Below, one piece after another: positions 1 to 9,541 of a stretch of DNA of 64,000 bases (the stretch's first letter is position 1; the number at the start of each line of letters is the position of its first letter). The notes under the pieces were generated by a model. The model was not told where the DNA came from. It made no database searches and was given only the letters and a program-made list of their open reading frames with translations. The stretch spans positions 1 to 64,000 of the forward strand of contig DATKAN010000038.1 of NCBI GenBank assembly GCA_035498035.1, in the 5' to 3' direction. The stretch comes from Nitrospiria bacterium. Lineage in GTDB: Bacteria > Nitrospirota > Nitrospiria > JACQBZ01. The position numbers and the translations under genes are program-made.

Positions 1-80
1 CACCAGCGAGCAACGCTCGCGAGAGGGGGAGGCTCCGTCTGGCTCTACCAGCGGAGGGGGCGACGTGAGCCCCCATAATA
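1..80. repeat. REP-like GC-rich palindromic element, copy A
   Basis: The window opens with an inverted-repeat-rich stretch: a GCGAGC/GCTCGC hairpin, then a GGGGGAGGCTCC core, a CTGG-loop-CCAG arm, and a closing GCCCCC. The same order of blocks recurs at 7735-7810, between lysC and cimA. It lies just upstream of the clpP ribosome binding site, so it may form an mRNA hairpin or end an upstream transcript outside the window. Confidence 0.55.
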
Positions 81-100
81 AATCTGAAAGGAGTATCGAA

Positions 101-703
101 ATGTTAGTGCCGATTGTGATCGAGCAAACGAACCGCGGCGAGCGCGCGTACGACATCTATTCGCGTCTACTTAAAGATCGGATCATTTTTATCGGGGCGC
201 CGATCGATGACGTCTTTTCCAATTTGATTATCGCCCAGCTCCTGTTCTTGGATGCGGAAGATCCCGGGAAGGACATCAATCTGTATATCAACAGTCCCGG
301 CGGTATGGTAACGGCCGGTCTCGCGATCTACGACACGATGCAGTACATCAAGTCGGATGTCTCCACCACCTGCATCGGCCAGGCCTCGAGCATGGGCGCG
401 CTCCTTCTGACGGCCGGAAAGAAGGGCAAGCGCTTCGTGTTGCCCAATTCGAGGATCATGATCCACCAGCCGATGGGCGGCTTCCAGGGACAGGCCACGG
501 ATGTCGACATCCAGGCCCGTGAGATCCTGAAGGTGCGCGAGCGCCTCAACGAGATTCTCGCCCACCACAGCGGCCAGCCCATCGACCGGATCCGTCTGGA
601 TACCGAACGGGACTATTTCATGTCCGGGGAGGAGGCCCGGAAATACGGCTTGATCGACGAGGTCATCAGCCGCGCGCCGGACCTGAAAGAAAAGGGAAAA
701 TAG
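101..703 (+). CDS. clpP: ATP-dependent Clp protease proteolytic subunit ClpP
   Basis: Serine peptidase of the ClpXP/ClpAP protease. It forms a tetradecameric cytoplasmic chamber that degrades unfolded or tagged proteins handed over by the ClpX unfoldase. The catalytic triad is visible: Ser97 in GQASSMG, His122 in MIHQP and Asp171 in ERDYF. The 200 residues match the usual ClpP length. I chose ATG 101 over an in-frame upstream GTG because AAAGGAG lies at 88-94, and the protein then begins [10 protein letters not shown] as in typical mature ClpP. It sits 13 bp upstream of clpX, the usual operon order; tig, its usual upstream neighbour, would lie outside the window. Confidence 0.97.
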   Translation: MLVPIVIEQTNRGERAYDIYSRLLKDRIIFIGAPIDDVFSNLIIAQLLFLDAEDPGKDINLYINSPGGMVTAGLAIYDTMQYIKSDVSTTCIGQASSMGALLLTAGKKGKRFVLPNSRIMIHQPMGGFQGQATDVDIQAREILKVRERLNEILAHHSGQPIDRIRLDTERDYFMSGEEARKYGLIDEVISRAPDLKEKGK

Positions 704-716
704 GAGATAAATCGGC

Positions 717-1970
717 ATGGCCAAATCCGAGAAAAACGACGCCCTGTTGCGATGTTCTTTTTGCGGGAAGAGCCGGGACGAGGTGCAAAAGCTGATCGCC
801 GGCCCCACCGTCTACATCTGCAACGAATGCATCGATCTGTGCAACGACATCATCGCGGAGGAATGGGAGGAGGATCGGGAGGCCGTCTCCTCCAAGCTCC
901 CCAAGCCGAAAGAGATCAAGAAGATCGTGGACCACTACGTGATCGGCCAGGAGCGGGCGAAGAAAATGCTGGCGGTTGCGGTGCATAACCACTACAAACG
1001 GGTTTCGGCCGCGCCCGAGGTGGACGACGTGGAGCTGCAAAAAGGCAACATCCTGATGATCGGGCCGACGGGGACCGGCAAGACCCTGCTGGCCCAGACC
1101 CTGGCCCGGATCCTGGACGTTCCCTTCACCATCGCGGACGCCACGACGCTGACCGAGGCCGGGTATGTCGGGGAGGATGTCGAAAACATCATTTTAAAGC
1201 TCCTCCAGGCGGCGGACTACGACGTCGAACGGGCCGAACGCGGCATCGTGTACATCGATGAGATCGACAAGATCAGCCGGAAGAGCGACAGTCCCTCGAT
1301 CACGCGCGACGTCTCGGGCGAAGGGGTTCAGCAGGCCCTCCTGAAGCTGATCGAAGGGACCGTGGCCAATGTCCCGCCTCAAGGAGGCCGCAAGCATCCC
1401 CATCAGGAATTCATCCAGGTGGACACCTCCCACATCCTGTTTATCTGCGGCGGAGCCTTCGTGGGGCTGGAGGCCCTGATCGAGCAGCGGATCGGACAGA
1501 AATCGATGGGTTTCGGGGCGCAGGTCCGGCCCAAAAAAGACCGTCATGTCGGCGACCTTCTGCGGATGGTCCAGCCGGAGGATCTTTTAAAATACGGCCT
1601 GATCCCCGAGTTCGTCGGCCGGCTCCCGGTGATCGCGACGCTGGAGGAGCTGGACGAGAAGACCCTGATCCGGGTTCTGACCGAGCCGCGGAACGCGCTG
1701 ATCAAGCAGTATGAAAAATTGTTCGCCTTTGAGAAAGTGAAGCTCAAGTTCACGGACAACGCCATCGCGGCCATCTCGCAGAAGGCCCACGGGCAGAAGA
1801 CCGGCGCCCGGGGGCTGCGGGCCATTCTCGAGGAAGTCATGCTGGACCTGATGTACGAGCTGCCCTCCCAGAAAAACGTGAAGGAGGTCATCATCAACGA
1901 GGACGTGATCCATCAGACGGGCCAGCCGATCCTCCTGTACGAGAATGACAAAGACGTCAAGACGGCCTAG
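717..1970 (+). CDS. clpX: ATP-dependent Clp protease ATP-binding subunit ClpX
   Basis: AAA+ unfoldase that recognises degradation tags and threads substrates into ClpP. The N-terminal C4 zinc-binding domain shows CSFC (Cys13, Cys16) and CNEC (Cys35, Cys38). Walker A (GPTGTGKT) lies near residues 116-123, and the Walker B-type YIDEIDKI follows near residue 180. The 417 residues are normal for ClpX. The start codon follows TAGGAG by a good spacing. Directly downstream of clpP, so the two are almost certainly cotranscribed. Confidence 0.98.
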   Translation: MAKSEKNDALLRCSFCGKSRDEVQKLIAGPTVYICNECIDLCNDIIAEEWEEDREAVSSKLPKPKEIKKIVDHYVIGQERAKKMLAVAVHNHYKRVSAAPEVDDVELQKGNILMIGPTGTGKTLLAQTLARILDVPFTIADATTLTEAGYVGEDVENIILKLLQAADYDVERAERGIVYIDEIDKISRKSDSPSITRDVSGEGVQQALLKLIEGTVANVPPQGGRKHPHQEFIQVDTSHILFICGGAFVGLEALIEQRIGQKSMGFGAQVRPKKDRHVGDLLRMVQPEDLLKYGLIPEFVGRLPVIATLEELDEKTLIRVLTEPRNALIKQYEKLFAFEKVKLKFTDNAIAAISQKAHGQKTGARGLRAILEEVMLDLMYELPSQKNVKEVIINEDVIHQTGQPILLYENDKDVKTA

Positions 1971-1985
1971 CCGCCGGCACGGAGC

Positions 1986-2732
1986 ATGCGACCGATCATC
2001 GGCATCACGCCGGATTTTAGCGACGGGATACGCAAGAGTCCCCGCTCGCCGGGCGAGCCCACCTATTTTCTAAGGGCGCGGTACGTGGACGCGATCAAGG
2101 ATCTGGGCGGGATTCCCTTTCTTCTGCCGATCACCCGGGATGCCGAACTTCAGGCCGATCTTCTGAACCGGATCGACGGGTTGCTGATCACCGGCAGCGG
2201 TCCGGATCTGGACCCCCGGCTCTACCGCGAGCGTCCGACGGCGCGCTTCAAGATCATGAGCCGGGAGCGGGCCGCTTCCGAGCTGGGTCTGGCCCGGCGA
2301 GCCTTGAAGCGCAATCAACCGGTGCTGGGAATCTGCGGCGGGCTTCAACTCCTGAATGTGGCGATGGGCGGCAGTCTGGTTCAGGACATCGCGACCCAGG
2401 TCCGCGGGGCCCTGGTCCACCGGCAGGAAACCGCGGCCACCCGGCCCTCGCACCCGGTCAGGATTGTCCGGGGGACGCGCCTTCACCGGATCCTCCGGAC
2501 CGAGCGCTTGAAGGTCAACAGTTCGCACCACCAAGCCCCGAAAATAGTGGCCAAGGGATGGAGGGTCAACGCCTTCTCGCCCGACGGGGTGATCGAGGGA
2601 CTGGAAAGTCCGCGGCACCGCTTTGCCGTCGGCGTCCAATGGCATCCGGAGTTTTTATATCGCAGGGACGAGGCCAGCCGCCGGCTGTTTAAATCGTTCT
2701 TGCGACAGGCCGCGCGTCACGCCTCCCCCTGA
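1986..2732 (+). CDS. Gamma-glutamyl-GABA hydrolase-like class I glutamine amidotransferase (PuuD family)
   Basis: Peptidase C26 / class I GATase fold protein of 248 residues. The nucleophile elbow GICGG contains Cys117, and the C-terminal QWHPEF supplies His220 and Glu222, completing the Cys-His-Glu triad. An N-terminal PIIGITPDF segment is typical of the PuuD-like gamma-glutamyl-gamma-aminobutyrate hydrolases, which cleave gamma-glutamyl amides. It starts 15 bp after clpX with GGAG close to the ATG, so it may belong to that transcript. No polyamine-catabolic genes lie nearby, so the true substrate is unknown. Confidence 0.85.
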   Translation: MRPIIGITPDFSDGIRKSPRSPGEPTYFLRARYVDAIKDLGGIPFLLPITRDAELQADLLNRIDGLLITGSGPDLDPRLYRERPTARFKIMSRERAASELGLARRALKRNQPVLGICGGLQLLNVAMGGSLVQDIATQVRGALVHRQETAATRPSHPVRIVRGTRLHRILRTERLKVNSSHHQAPKIVAKGWRVNAFSPDGVIEGLESPRHRFAVGVQWHPEFLYRRDEASRRLFKSFLRQAARHASP

Positions 2733-2837
2733 ATTATAACGCCGCATCGTTCGTGCCCATCCCTCATCGGTAGCCCGGCTTCACGTCCCGGTCCCTTTGG
2801 CTCCATCGCACCGACGGGGCCGTTCCGGAGGCGGGAT

Positions 2838-2866
2838 TTGACAATTGGAAAAAATTTCTTTATTAT
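2838..2866 (+). promoter_or_regulatory. Strong sigma70-type promoter for the aminotransferase-hom-thrC-lysC cluster
   Basis: TTGACA at 2838-2843, a 17-bp spacer, then TATTAT at 2861-2866. This is nearly consensus and lies in an AT-rich patch in otherwise GC-rich DNA. The start codon of the aminotransferase is about 37 bp downstream of the -10 box. Confidence 0.75.
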
Positions 2867-2903
2867 GAATAGGTTATAACCGTACTGAGATTTGGAGCGG
2901 GTC

Positions 2904-4079
2904 ATGAACGATTTTCCTCGAATCAAGCGCCTCCCTCCCTACGTGTTTGCGAGCGTGAACGCGCTCAAACTGGAGGCCCGGCGCAAGGGCGAAGACATCA
3001 TCGATTTCGGCATGGGCAATCCGGACCAGCCCACCCCGAAGCATATCGTGGACAAGGCGGTCGAGGCGCTCAAAAACCCCCGGAACCATCGCTACTCGGC
3101 CTCCCGGGGCATCACGAAGCTGCGGGCGGCGATCGCGGACTGGTACCGTCGTAATTTCCAGGTCGAGATCGATCCGGAGACGGAGGCGATCGTGACGATC
3201 GGCTCGAAGGAGGGCATCGCCCACCTGGCCCTGGCCACGCTCGGTCCCGGGGACGCCGTGCTGTGTCCCAGCCCCACCTATCCGATTCATACCTACAGCG
3301 TCATCATCGCCGGGGCCGAAGTGCGGAGCGTCCCGCTCCGGGAGGACAATGATTTTTTTGAAGACCTCACCTCGGCCTACCGGAACGCCCTTCCCAGGCC
3401 CAAGATGCTGATCGTGAATTTTCCGCACAATCCGACGACGCGCGTCGTGGATGCGGGTTTTTTCAAAAAACTGGCGGACTTCGCGGCGGAGCACCGCCTG
3501 ATCGTGGTGCATGATCTGGCCTATGCCGATCTGGTGTTCGACGGGTACAAGGCCCCCAGTTTTCTCCAGGTGCCGGGGGCCAAGGCGATCGGGGTCGAAT
3601 TTTTCACCCTGTCGAAAAGCTATAACATGCCGGGATGGCGGGTGGGGTTCTGCGTCGGAAACCGGGAGATCATCAAGGCCCTGACGCAGATCAAGAGTTA
3701 TCTGGATTACGGAATATTCCAGCCGCTCCAGATCGCGAGCATCATCGCGTTGAACGGGCCTCAGGACTGTGTCCGGGAGGCGGTCCGGATGTACCGCAGC
3801 CGGCGGAACACGCTGGTGGACGGCCTCAACCGGATCGGTTGGAAGGTGGAAAAGCCGCTCGCGACGATGTTCGTCTGGGCCCGGATCCCGGAGCCGTTCC
3901 GGGAAATGGGGTCCCTGGAATTCACCAAGATGCTTCTGAGCGAGGCGAAGGTGGCGGTCTCCCCGGGCATCGGGTTCGGAGAATACGGAGACGACCATGT
4001 CCGTTTTGCCTTGGTTGAAAACGAACACCGCACGCGCCAGGCCATTCAGGGAATCAAGAAAGTGCTGAAAAAAGCGTGA
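2904..4079 (+). CDS. alaC: PLP-dependent aminotransferase, class I/II (AlaC-like)
   Basis: Fold-type I aminotransferase of 391 residues. The opening ([11 protein letters not shown], then [11 protein letters not shown]) closely resembles AlaC/YfdZ-type alanine-forming transaminases and LL-diaminopimelate aminotransferase relatives. The PLP-binding lysine is probably Lys238 in [13 protein letters not shown] use ATG 2904 (GGAG upstream) rather than a TTG 12 bp earlier. Its place immediately before hom, thrC and lysC suggests a role in amino-acid synthesis. Alanine, diaminopimelate or another amino acid could be the product, so the gene symbol is tentative. Confidence 0.82.
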   Translation: MNDFPRIKRLPPYVFASVNALKLEARRKGEDIIDFGMGNPDQPTPKHIVDKAVEALKNPRNHRYSASRGITKLRAAIADWYRRNFQVEIDPETEAIVTIGSKEGIAHLALATLGPGDAVLCPSPTYPIHTYSVIIAGAEVRSVPLREDNDFFEDLTSAYRNALPRPKMLIVNFPHNPTTRVVDAGFFKKLADFAAEHRLIVVHDLAYADLVFDGYKAPSFLQVPGAKAIGVEFFTLSKSYNMPGWRVGFCVGNREIIKALTQIKSYLDYGIFQPLQIASIIALNGPQDCVREAVRMYRSRRNTLVDGLNRIGWKVEKPLATMFVWARIPEPFREMGSLEFTKMLLSEAKVAVSPGIGFGEYGDDHVRFALVENEHRTRQAIQGIKKVLKKA

Positions 4080-4131
4080 GGCGTGAGGAGTAAGGAGACC
4101 TAAGGGCGAACGGCATTGCGCCCGGAATCTT

Positions 4132-5457
4132 ATGAATCCCAAAAGACAGAAGATCGGCGTAGGCCTCATCGGGTTCGGGACGGTCGGAACCGGGGTGGTC
4201 AAGATCCTCACGAAGCGCGCGGAGGAAATCCGCCGTCGACTGGGCGTTCCGCTGGAACTGGTCCGGATCGCAGACCTCGATTGGAAACGGGACCGCGGCG
4301 TCGCGGTGAAGCCGGCCCTTCGGTGCTCGAAGGCCGAGGAAGTGATCGACGATCCGGAGGTGGATATCGTCGTCGAATTGGTCGGCGGCTATGAGCCGGC
4401 GCGCACGCTCATCCTCAAGGCCTTTGAAAAAGGGAAGTGCGTCGTGACGGCCAACAAGGCCTTGCTGGCCGTTCACGGGGAGGAACTCTATCGCGCGGCG
4501 CAGAAGGCCGGGATGGATCTGGGGTTTGAGGCCAGCGTGGGCGGGGGGATTCCGATCATCCGGGCGATGAAGGAGGGCCTGGCCGCCAACCGCATCCTGT
4601 CCATTTACGGGATCATCAACGGAACGGCCAACTATATTTTAAGCAAGATGACCGAGGAGAAACGGCCCTTCGCCGAGGTATTGGCCGAGGCCCAGCGTCT
4701 CGGATACGCCGAAGCCGACCCCCGCTTCGACGTCGACGGCGTCGATTCCGCCCACAAACTGGCGATCCTGGTGACCCTGGCGTTCGGAACGCCGGTCGAT
4801 ATCAAATCGATCTACACCGAGGGCATTACCGGAGTGACCCCGACCGACATCGAGTACGCCAAGGAGTTCGGTTACCGGATCAAACTGCTCGCGATCGCCA
4901 AGGCCAACGACGGCTCCATCGAAGTCCGCGTCCATCCGACCATGGTCCCGGAGGAGTATCTGATCGCGACGGTGAACGGCGTTTACAATGCGATCTATGT
5001 CGTGGGCGACGCCGTGGGAAACACGCTCTTCTACGGCCAGGGGGCGGGGGCCATGCCGACCGGAAGCGCCGTCGTGAGCGATTTGATGGAGGCCGGCCGG
5101 AATCTGCTGTACGATTCGGTGGGCTGCGTGCCGCCGACCGGCTTCGATCCCGACCGGAGGGAGGTCCTGCGAATCCGTCCGATGGAGGAAATCCGGAGCT
5201 TCTATTATCTCCGGTTCATGGCCCTGGACAAGCCGGGGGTGCTTTCGCGGATCTCCGGCATCCTGGGAAAATACAACATCAGTATTTCTTCCATGATCCA
5301 AAAAGGCCGGAAAGTCGGCGAGGCCGTTCCGGTCGTGATGATGACCCACAAAGCCGTGGAGCGGGACGTTCGCCAGGCGCTGGCCGAGATCGACCGTTTT
5401 CCCGACGTCAGCGACCGAACGGTCTTGATCCGCGTCGAGGGGGAAGAGGAAGCCTGA
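4132..5457 (+). CDS. hom: Homoserine dehydrogenase with C-terminal ACT domain
   Basis: Reduces aspartate-4-semialdehyde to homoserine, the branch point to threonine and methionine. The N-terminal Rossmann motif GFGTVGTGVVK lies near residues 13-23, the catalytic domain carries NGTANYIL and PRFDVDGVDSAHK, and an ACT regulatory domain (KPGVLSRISGILG) occupies the last ~85 residues, implying feedback control. The 441 residues are typical. It ends 2 bp before thrC, so translation is probably coupled. Confidence 0.96.
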   Translation: MNPKRQKIGVGLIGFGTVGTGVVKILTKRAEEIRRRLGVPLELVRIADLDWKRDRGVAVKPALRCSKAEEVIDDPEVDIVVELVGGYEPARTLILKAFEKGKCVVTANKALLAVHGEELYRAAQKAGMDLGFEASVGGGIPIIRAMKEGLAANRILSIYGIINGTANYILSKMTEEKRPFAEVLAEAQRLGYAEADPRFDVDGVDSAHKLAILVTLAFGTPVDIKSIYTEGITGVTPTDIEYAKEFGYRIKLLAIAKANDGSIEVRVHPTMVPEEYLIATVNGVYNAIYVVGDAVGNTLFYGQGAGAMPTGSAVVSDLMEAGRNLLYDSVGCVPPTGFDPDRREVLRIRPMEEIRSFYYLRFMALDKPGVLSRISGILGKYNISISSMIQKGRKVGEAVPVVMMTHKAVERDVRQALAEIDRFPDVSDRTVLIRVEGEEEA

Positions 5458-5459
5458 CC

Positions 5460-6512
5460 ATGTGGAACGGGGTGATCGAGGCCTACCGGTCGTTTCTTCC
5501 GGTGACGGACCGGACGCCGGTCGTAACGCTGCTCGAGGGCAACACGCCCCTGATCCGGGCGAAGCATCTGGTGGCGGCGATCCAGCCGGAGGTCGAGCTG
5601 TATTTGAAATACGAAGGCGCGAATCCCACGGGATCGTTCAAGGACCGCGGCATGACGCTGGCGATCTCCAAGGCGATCGAAGGGGGGGCCTCGGCCGTGA
5701 TTTGCGCCTCGACCGGCAACACCTCCGCTTCCGCGGCCGCGTACGGCGCGCGGGCCGGGATCAAGGTCTATGTCCTGATTCCGGAGGGAAAGATCGCGTC
5801 GGGCAAGCTGGCCCAGGCGATGATCCATCGTGCGGTCGTGATCCAGGTGGAAGGGAATTTCGACGAGGCCCTGACGATCGTCAAGGAAGTCTCGGAGAAA
5901 TATCGCCTCACGCTGGTCAACTCGATCAACCCCTACCGCCTGGAAGGCCAGAAGACGGCCGCGTTTGAAGTCTGCGATCAGCTGGGAGGAGCGCCCGCGT
6001 TTCATTTTCTTCCCGTCGGCAACGCCGGAAATATCACGGCCTACTGGAAGGGCTACAAAGAATACCGCGGGCAAGGGCGGATCGACTCGCTTCCCCGGAT
6101 GATGGGATTTCAGGCGGCGGGCGCGGCGCCGATCGTGCTGGGCCATGTGGTCGAGAAACCCCGGACGATCGCCACGGCGATCCGGATCGGGAATCCGGCC
6201 AGCTGGAAGAGCGCGGAGGCCGCGGCCGCGGAGTCCCGGGGCGAGATCAACCTGGTGACGGACGAGGAGATCGTGGAGGCCTACCGGATGATCGCCGGGA
6301 CGGAGGGGGTCTTCTGCGAGCCGGCCTCGGCGGCCTCGGTCGCCGGCGTGATCAAGATGGGCCGGCAGGGGATTTTCAAGAAGGGCGATCGCGTCGTCTG
6401 CACGCTCACCGGGCACGGGCTGAAGGACGTGGAGACGGCGATGAACGTATCCCAGAAGCCGATCACGATCAAGGCCCGGCTGGAGGATGTCGTCAAGGTA
6501 TTGGGGTATTAA
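5460..6512 (+). CDS. thrC: Threonine synthase
   Basis: PLP enzyme converting O-phosphohomoserine to threonine. The cofactor lysine is Lys61 in [10 protein letters not shown], and the phosphate-binding glycine loop appears as PVGNAGNIT. At 350 residues it is the short thrC class common outside gamma-proteobacteria. GAGGAAG inside the end of hom serves as ribosome binding site. It lies between hom and lysC, so three consecutive aspartate-pathway enzymes are cotranscribed. Confidence 0.96.
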   Translation: MWNGVIEAYRSFLPVTDRTPVVTLLEGNTPLIRAKHLVAAIQPEVELYLKYEGANPTGSFKDRGMTLAISKAIEGGASAVICASTGNTSASAAAYGARAGIKVYVLIPEGKIASGKLAQAMIHRAVVIQVEGNFDEALTIVKEVSEKYRLTLVNSINPYRLEGQKTAAFEVCDQLGGAPAFHFLPVGNAGNITAYWKGYKEYRGQGRIDSLPRMMGFQAAGAAPIVLGHVVEKPRTIATAIRIGNPASWKSAEAAAAESRGEINLVTDEEIVEAYRMIAGTEGVFCEPASAASVAGVIKMGRQGIFKKGDRVVCTLTGHGLKDVETAMNVSQKPITIKARLEDVVKVLGY

Positions 6513-6513
6513 A

Positions 6514-7731
6514 ATGGCATTGATCGTTCAAAAATTCGGCGGGACGTCCGTCGGCAATGTCGAGCGCATTCAAAACGTGGCGGAGCGCGTGGCCAAGGTC
6601 AAGGCGGGCGGAAACGACGTGGTCGTGGTGGTCTCGGCGATGGCCGGCGAGACGGACCGCCTGCTGAAGCTCGCCAGCCAGGTCTCTTCCAGCCCCCAAG
6701 AACGGGAGGTGGACCTTCTGCTTTCTTCCGGCGAGCGGGTGACCAGCGCGCTGCTGGCGCTGGCGCTCCAGGAAAAGGGGTTCAAGGCGCAGGCCTTCAC
6801 CGGCCGTCAGGTCGGAATCATCACGGACAGCACGCACACGAAGGCCAAGATCGAACGGATCGTGGCGGACCGCGTGCGGGAGGCGATCGGCGATGGGATC
6901 ATTCCGGTCATCGCCGGTTTCCAAGGCATCAACCAGAAGTCGGATGTGACCACCCTGGGGCGGGGCGGCTCGGATCTGACGGCCGTCGCGCTGGCCGCGG
7001 CCCTGAAGGCCGAGCGCTGCGACATCTACACCGACGTCGACGGCGTCTACACGACCGATCCTCATGTCGTGCCGGAGGCCCGCCGGCTTAATAAAATCTC
7101 GTATGAAGAGATGCTGGAGATGGCCAGTCTGGGCGCCAAAGTGCTCCAGGCCCGTTCGGTCGAGTTTGCGGCCAAGTATCAGGTGGCGGTGCGTGTGCTG
7201 TCCAGTTTCAACGACGGGGAGGGGACGCTGGTGACCAAGGAGGACCGGGATATGGAACGGGTGGTGGTGTCGGGCGTGACCTACGACAAGAACCAGGCCA
7301 AGATCACGATCACAGGGGTGCCCGATCAGCCCGGGATCGCCGCGCGGCTGTTCGGCGTCATCGCCGGGGCGGGGGTCATCGTGGACATGATCCTTCAGAA
7401 CGTCAGCCAGGAAGGCCTGACCGATATCTCCTTCACCGTCCCGAAGGGGGACGCCCGAAAGGCCGTCGAGATCGCGCGCCAGATCGCCCGGGAGATCGGC
7501 GCCCGGGATGTGCAGATGAAAGAGGACATTGCGAAGGTGTCGATCGTGGGCGTCGGGATGCGGACCCATTCCGGCGTGGCGGCCCAGATGTTCGCCGCCT
7601 TGTCGAAGGAAGGGATCAACATCATGATGATCTCGACCAGCGAGATCAAGATCTCCTGCGTCATCGACGCCAAATATACCGAATTGGCCGTCCGGGCCTT
7701 ACATGATGCGTTTGAACTGGGGAAGTCCTAA
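6514..7731 (+). CDS. lysC: Aspartate kinase (alpha-type with tandem ACT domains)
   Basis: Phosphorylates aspartate in the first step toward lysine, threonine and methionine. The N-terminal KFGGTSVGN motif, the central [12 protein letters not shown] segment and two ACT domains from about residue 265 onward ([14 protein letters not shown] and [14 protein letters not shown]) are all visible. The 405 residues are standard. The likely start is ATG 6514, one base after the thrC stop; an upstream in-frame start would overlap thrC. An internal start for a separate beta subunit, known in some bacteria, was not assessed. Confidence 0.96.
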   Translation: MALIVQKFGGTSVGNVERIQNVAERVAKVKAGGNDVVVVVSAMAGETDRLLKLASQVSSSPQEREVDLLLSSGERVTSALLALALQEKGFKAQAFTGRQVGIITDSTHTKAKIERIVADRVREAIGDGIIPVIAGFQGINQKSDVTTLGRGGSDLTAVALAAALKAERCDIYTDVDGVYTTDPHVVPEARRLNKISYEEMLEMASLGAKVLQARSVEFAAKYQVAVRVLSSFNDGEGTLVTKEDRDMERVVVSGVTYDKNQAKITITGVPDQPGIAARLFGVIAGAGVIVDMILQNVSQEGLTDISFTVPKGDARKAVEIARQIAREIGARDVQMKEDIAKVSIVGVGMRTHSGVAAQMFAALSKEGINIMMISTSEIKISCVIDAKYTELAVRALHDAFELGKS

Positions 7732-7734
7732 ATA

Positions 7735-7810
7735 AGCGAGCGACGGCGAGCGCAGGGAAGGGGGAGGCTCCATCCGGCTTTGCCGGTGGAGGGGGGATGG
7801 TCGCTCCCCC
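7735..7810. repeat. REP-like GC-rich palindromic element, copy B
   Basis: Second copy of the element at 1-80: a GCGAGCG/GGCGAGC arm, GGGGGAGGCTCC core, CCGGC-TTT-GCCGG hairpin, GGAGGGGG and a closing CTCCCCC. It separates lysC from cimA on the same strand. It could act as a transcript-stabilising or partly terminating hairpin. No protein is encoded. Confidence 0.6.
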
Positions 7811-7853
7811 TGTAATCGTCGCGTTTGAACTGGGAAAAGGGTGAGGTTCGTCC

Positions 7854-9431
7854 ATGCACTTTGTCGAAATTTACGATACGACGCTCCGGGACGGCGCCCA
7901 GTCCGAAGACGTCTCGTTTTCGGTCGAGGATAAACTCCGGATCGCCGAGAAATTGGACGGTCTCGGCCTGCACTACATCGAGGGCGGCTGGCCCGGGTCC
8001 AATCCCAAGGACATCGAGTTCTTCAAAAAAGTCCGGCAGCTCCCGCTGAAGAACGCGAAGATCGTCGCCTTCGGGGCGACCCGGAAGGCGGACAACCCGG
8101 TGGCCAAGGACCCCAACATTCAGGCCCTCCTGGAATCCGGCACCGATCTGATCACCCTGTTCGGAAAAAGCTGGGATCTGCATGTGACCGACGCCCTGGG
8201 CATTTCGCTCAAGAAAAACCTGGAACTGATCGCCGATTCGATCCAGTACCTCCGGGCCAAGCGGAAGAAGGTTTATTACGACGCGGAGCATTTCTTCGAC
8301 GGATACAAGGCCAACCCGGACTACGCCTTAAAGACGCTGCGGCAGGCCGTGCAGGCCGGGGCGGATTGCATCATCCTGTGCGACACCAACGGAGGAGCGA
8401 TGCCCCGGGAGGTGAGGGACATCTTCTCGACCGTCATGCAGGAGGTTCGGGTCCCCCTGGGCATTCATGCCCACAACGATTCGGAGATGGCCGTCGCCAA
8501 CTCCATCATCGCGGTGGAGCTGGGGGCGGTTCAGGTCCAGGGGACGATCAACGGATTCGGGGAGCGGTGCGGGAACGCCAACCTCTGCTCGATCGTCCCC
8601 AACCTCAAGCTCAAAATGAAGGTGGACTGCATCTCGGACGAGCAGCTCGGACGCCTCAAGGACGTTTCGCGGTTCGTGACCGAGATCGCCAACCTGTCTC
8701 CGGACAAGCACCAGCCCTACGTCGGGGAAAGCGCCTTCGCGCACAAAGGAGGCGTGCACGTTCATGCCGTGCAGAAAAATCCGCTGACCTACGAGCATGT
8801 CCGGCCGGAAATCGTGGGAAACCGCCAGCGGGTCCTGATCTCCGACTACGCCGGGCGGAGCGTCCTCGAGGGCAAGGCGAGCGAGTTTCATATCCGCTTG
8901 AAGAAACGCAGTCCGAAGTTGACGCATCTGCTGCAGACCCTCAAGGAACTGGAGAGCCAGGGTTTCCAATTCGAGGGGGCCGAAGGGTCCTTCGAACTCC
9001 TGATGCGGAAGGCCGAGGGAACGCACCGGCGGTTTTTCGATCTGGTCGGTTTCCGCGTCATCATCGAAAAACGACGGGAGCGGGAGGAGCCGATCTCGGA
9101 AGCCACCATCCAGGTGAAGGTGGGCGATCACCTCGAGCATACCGCGGCCGTCGGCAACGGACCGGTGAACGCGCTGGACCATGCGCTGCGAAAGGCGCTG
9201 GAGAAGTTTTATCCGCAGCTCAAGGAAATGAAACTTCTCGATTACAAGGTGAGGGTGCTGGCGGCCAACAAGGGAACGGCGGCGCGCGTCCGCGTCCTCA
9301 TCGAGTCGGGGGATCGGACCCGAAAATGGGGCACGGTCGGCGTCTCGGAAAATATCATCGAGGCAAGCTGGCAGGCGCTGGTCGACAGCATCGAATACAA
9401 ACTTTTACAGGATCGAAGAAAGAAACGGTAA
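7854..9431 (+). CDS. cimA: (R)-citramalate synthase
   Basis: Condenses acetyl-CoA with pyruvate to (R)-citramalate, the first step of the threonine-independent isoleucine route. It belongs to the alpha-isopropylmalate synthase family (DRE-TIM metallolyase). TLRDGAQ near residues 10-16, the metal-binding HAHNDSE near 205 and a C-terminal LeuA-type allosteric domain are visible. The phrase [13 protein letters not shown] is characteristic of citramalate synthases rather than LeuA. At 525 residues it has the family length. leuC and leuD, whose products act next on citramalate, lie about 37 kb away in the same window. Confidence 0.93.
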   Translation: MHFVEIYDTTLRDGAQSEDVSFSVEDKLRIAEKLDGLGLHYIEGGWPGSNPKDIEFFKKVRQLPLKNAKIVAFGATRKADNPVAKDPNIQALLESGTDLITLFGKSWDLHVTDALGISLKKNLELIADSIQYLRAKRKKVYYDAEHFFDGYKANPDYALKTLRQAVQAGADCIILCDTNGGAMPREVRDIFSTVMQEVRVPLGIHAHNDSEMAVANSIIAVELGAVQVQGTINGFGERCGNANLCSIVPNLKLKMKVDCISDEQLGRLKDVSRFVTEIANLSPDKHQPYVGESAFAHKGGVHVHAVQKNPLTYEHVRPEIVGNRQRVLISDYAGRSVLEGKASEFHIRLKKRSPKLTHLLQTLKELESQGFQFEGAEGSFELLMRKAEGTHRRFFDLVGFRVIIEKRREREEPISEATIQVKVGDHLEHTAAVGNGPVNALDHALRKALEKFYPQLKEMKLLDYKVRVLAANKGTAARVRVLIESGDRTRKWGTVGVSENIIEASWQALVDSIEYKLLQDRRKKR

Positions 9432-9440
9432 ATAAAGCCG

Positions 9441-9520
9441 GTTCGCGGCTTTGCCGCGAGAGGCGCGGGGGGTGGGGGCATCGGAGGACGTTTTAAGAAT
9501 CATCCGCACGGGCCCCCACG
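9441..9520. repeat. Palindromic intergenic element with two nested inverted repeats
   Basis: TCGCGGC-TTT-GCCGCGA at 9443-9459 forms a perfect hairpin. GTGGGGGC at 9472-9479 pairs with GCCCCCAC at 9512-9519 around an AT-rich loop. The first arm resembles the CCGGC-TTT-GCCGG hairpin of the element at 7735-7810, so this may be a diverged relative. It lies between cimA and the protease gene and may separate their transcripts. Confidence 0.45.
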
Positions 9521-9541
9521 TACAATAGAAGGAAACGATGG

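Noticed and set aside
2874-4211. Long minus-strand reading frame opposite the aminotransferase gene
   Set aside because: Antisense shadow of a clear enzyme gene in GC-rich DNA; its residues (Arg/His/Asp/Gly-rich) and lack of motifs are typical of such shadows.
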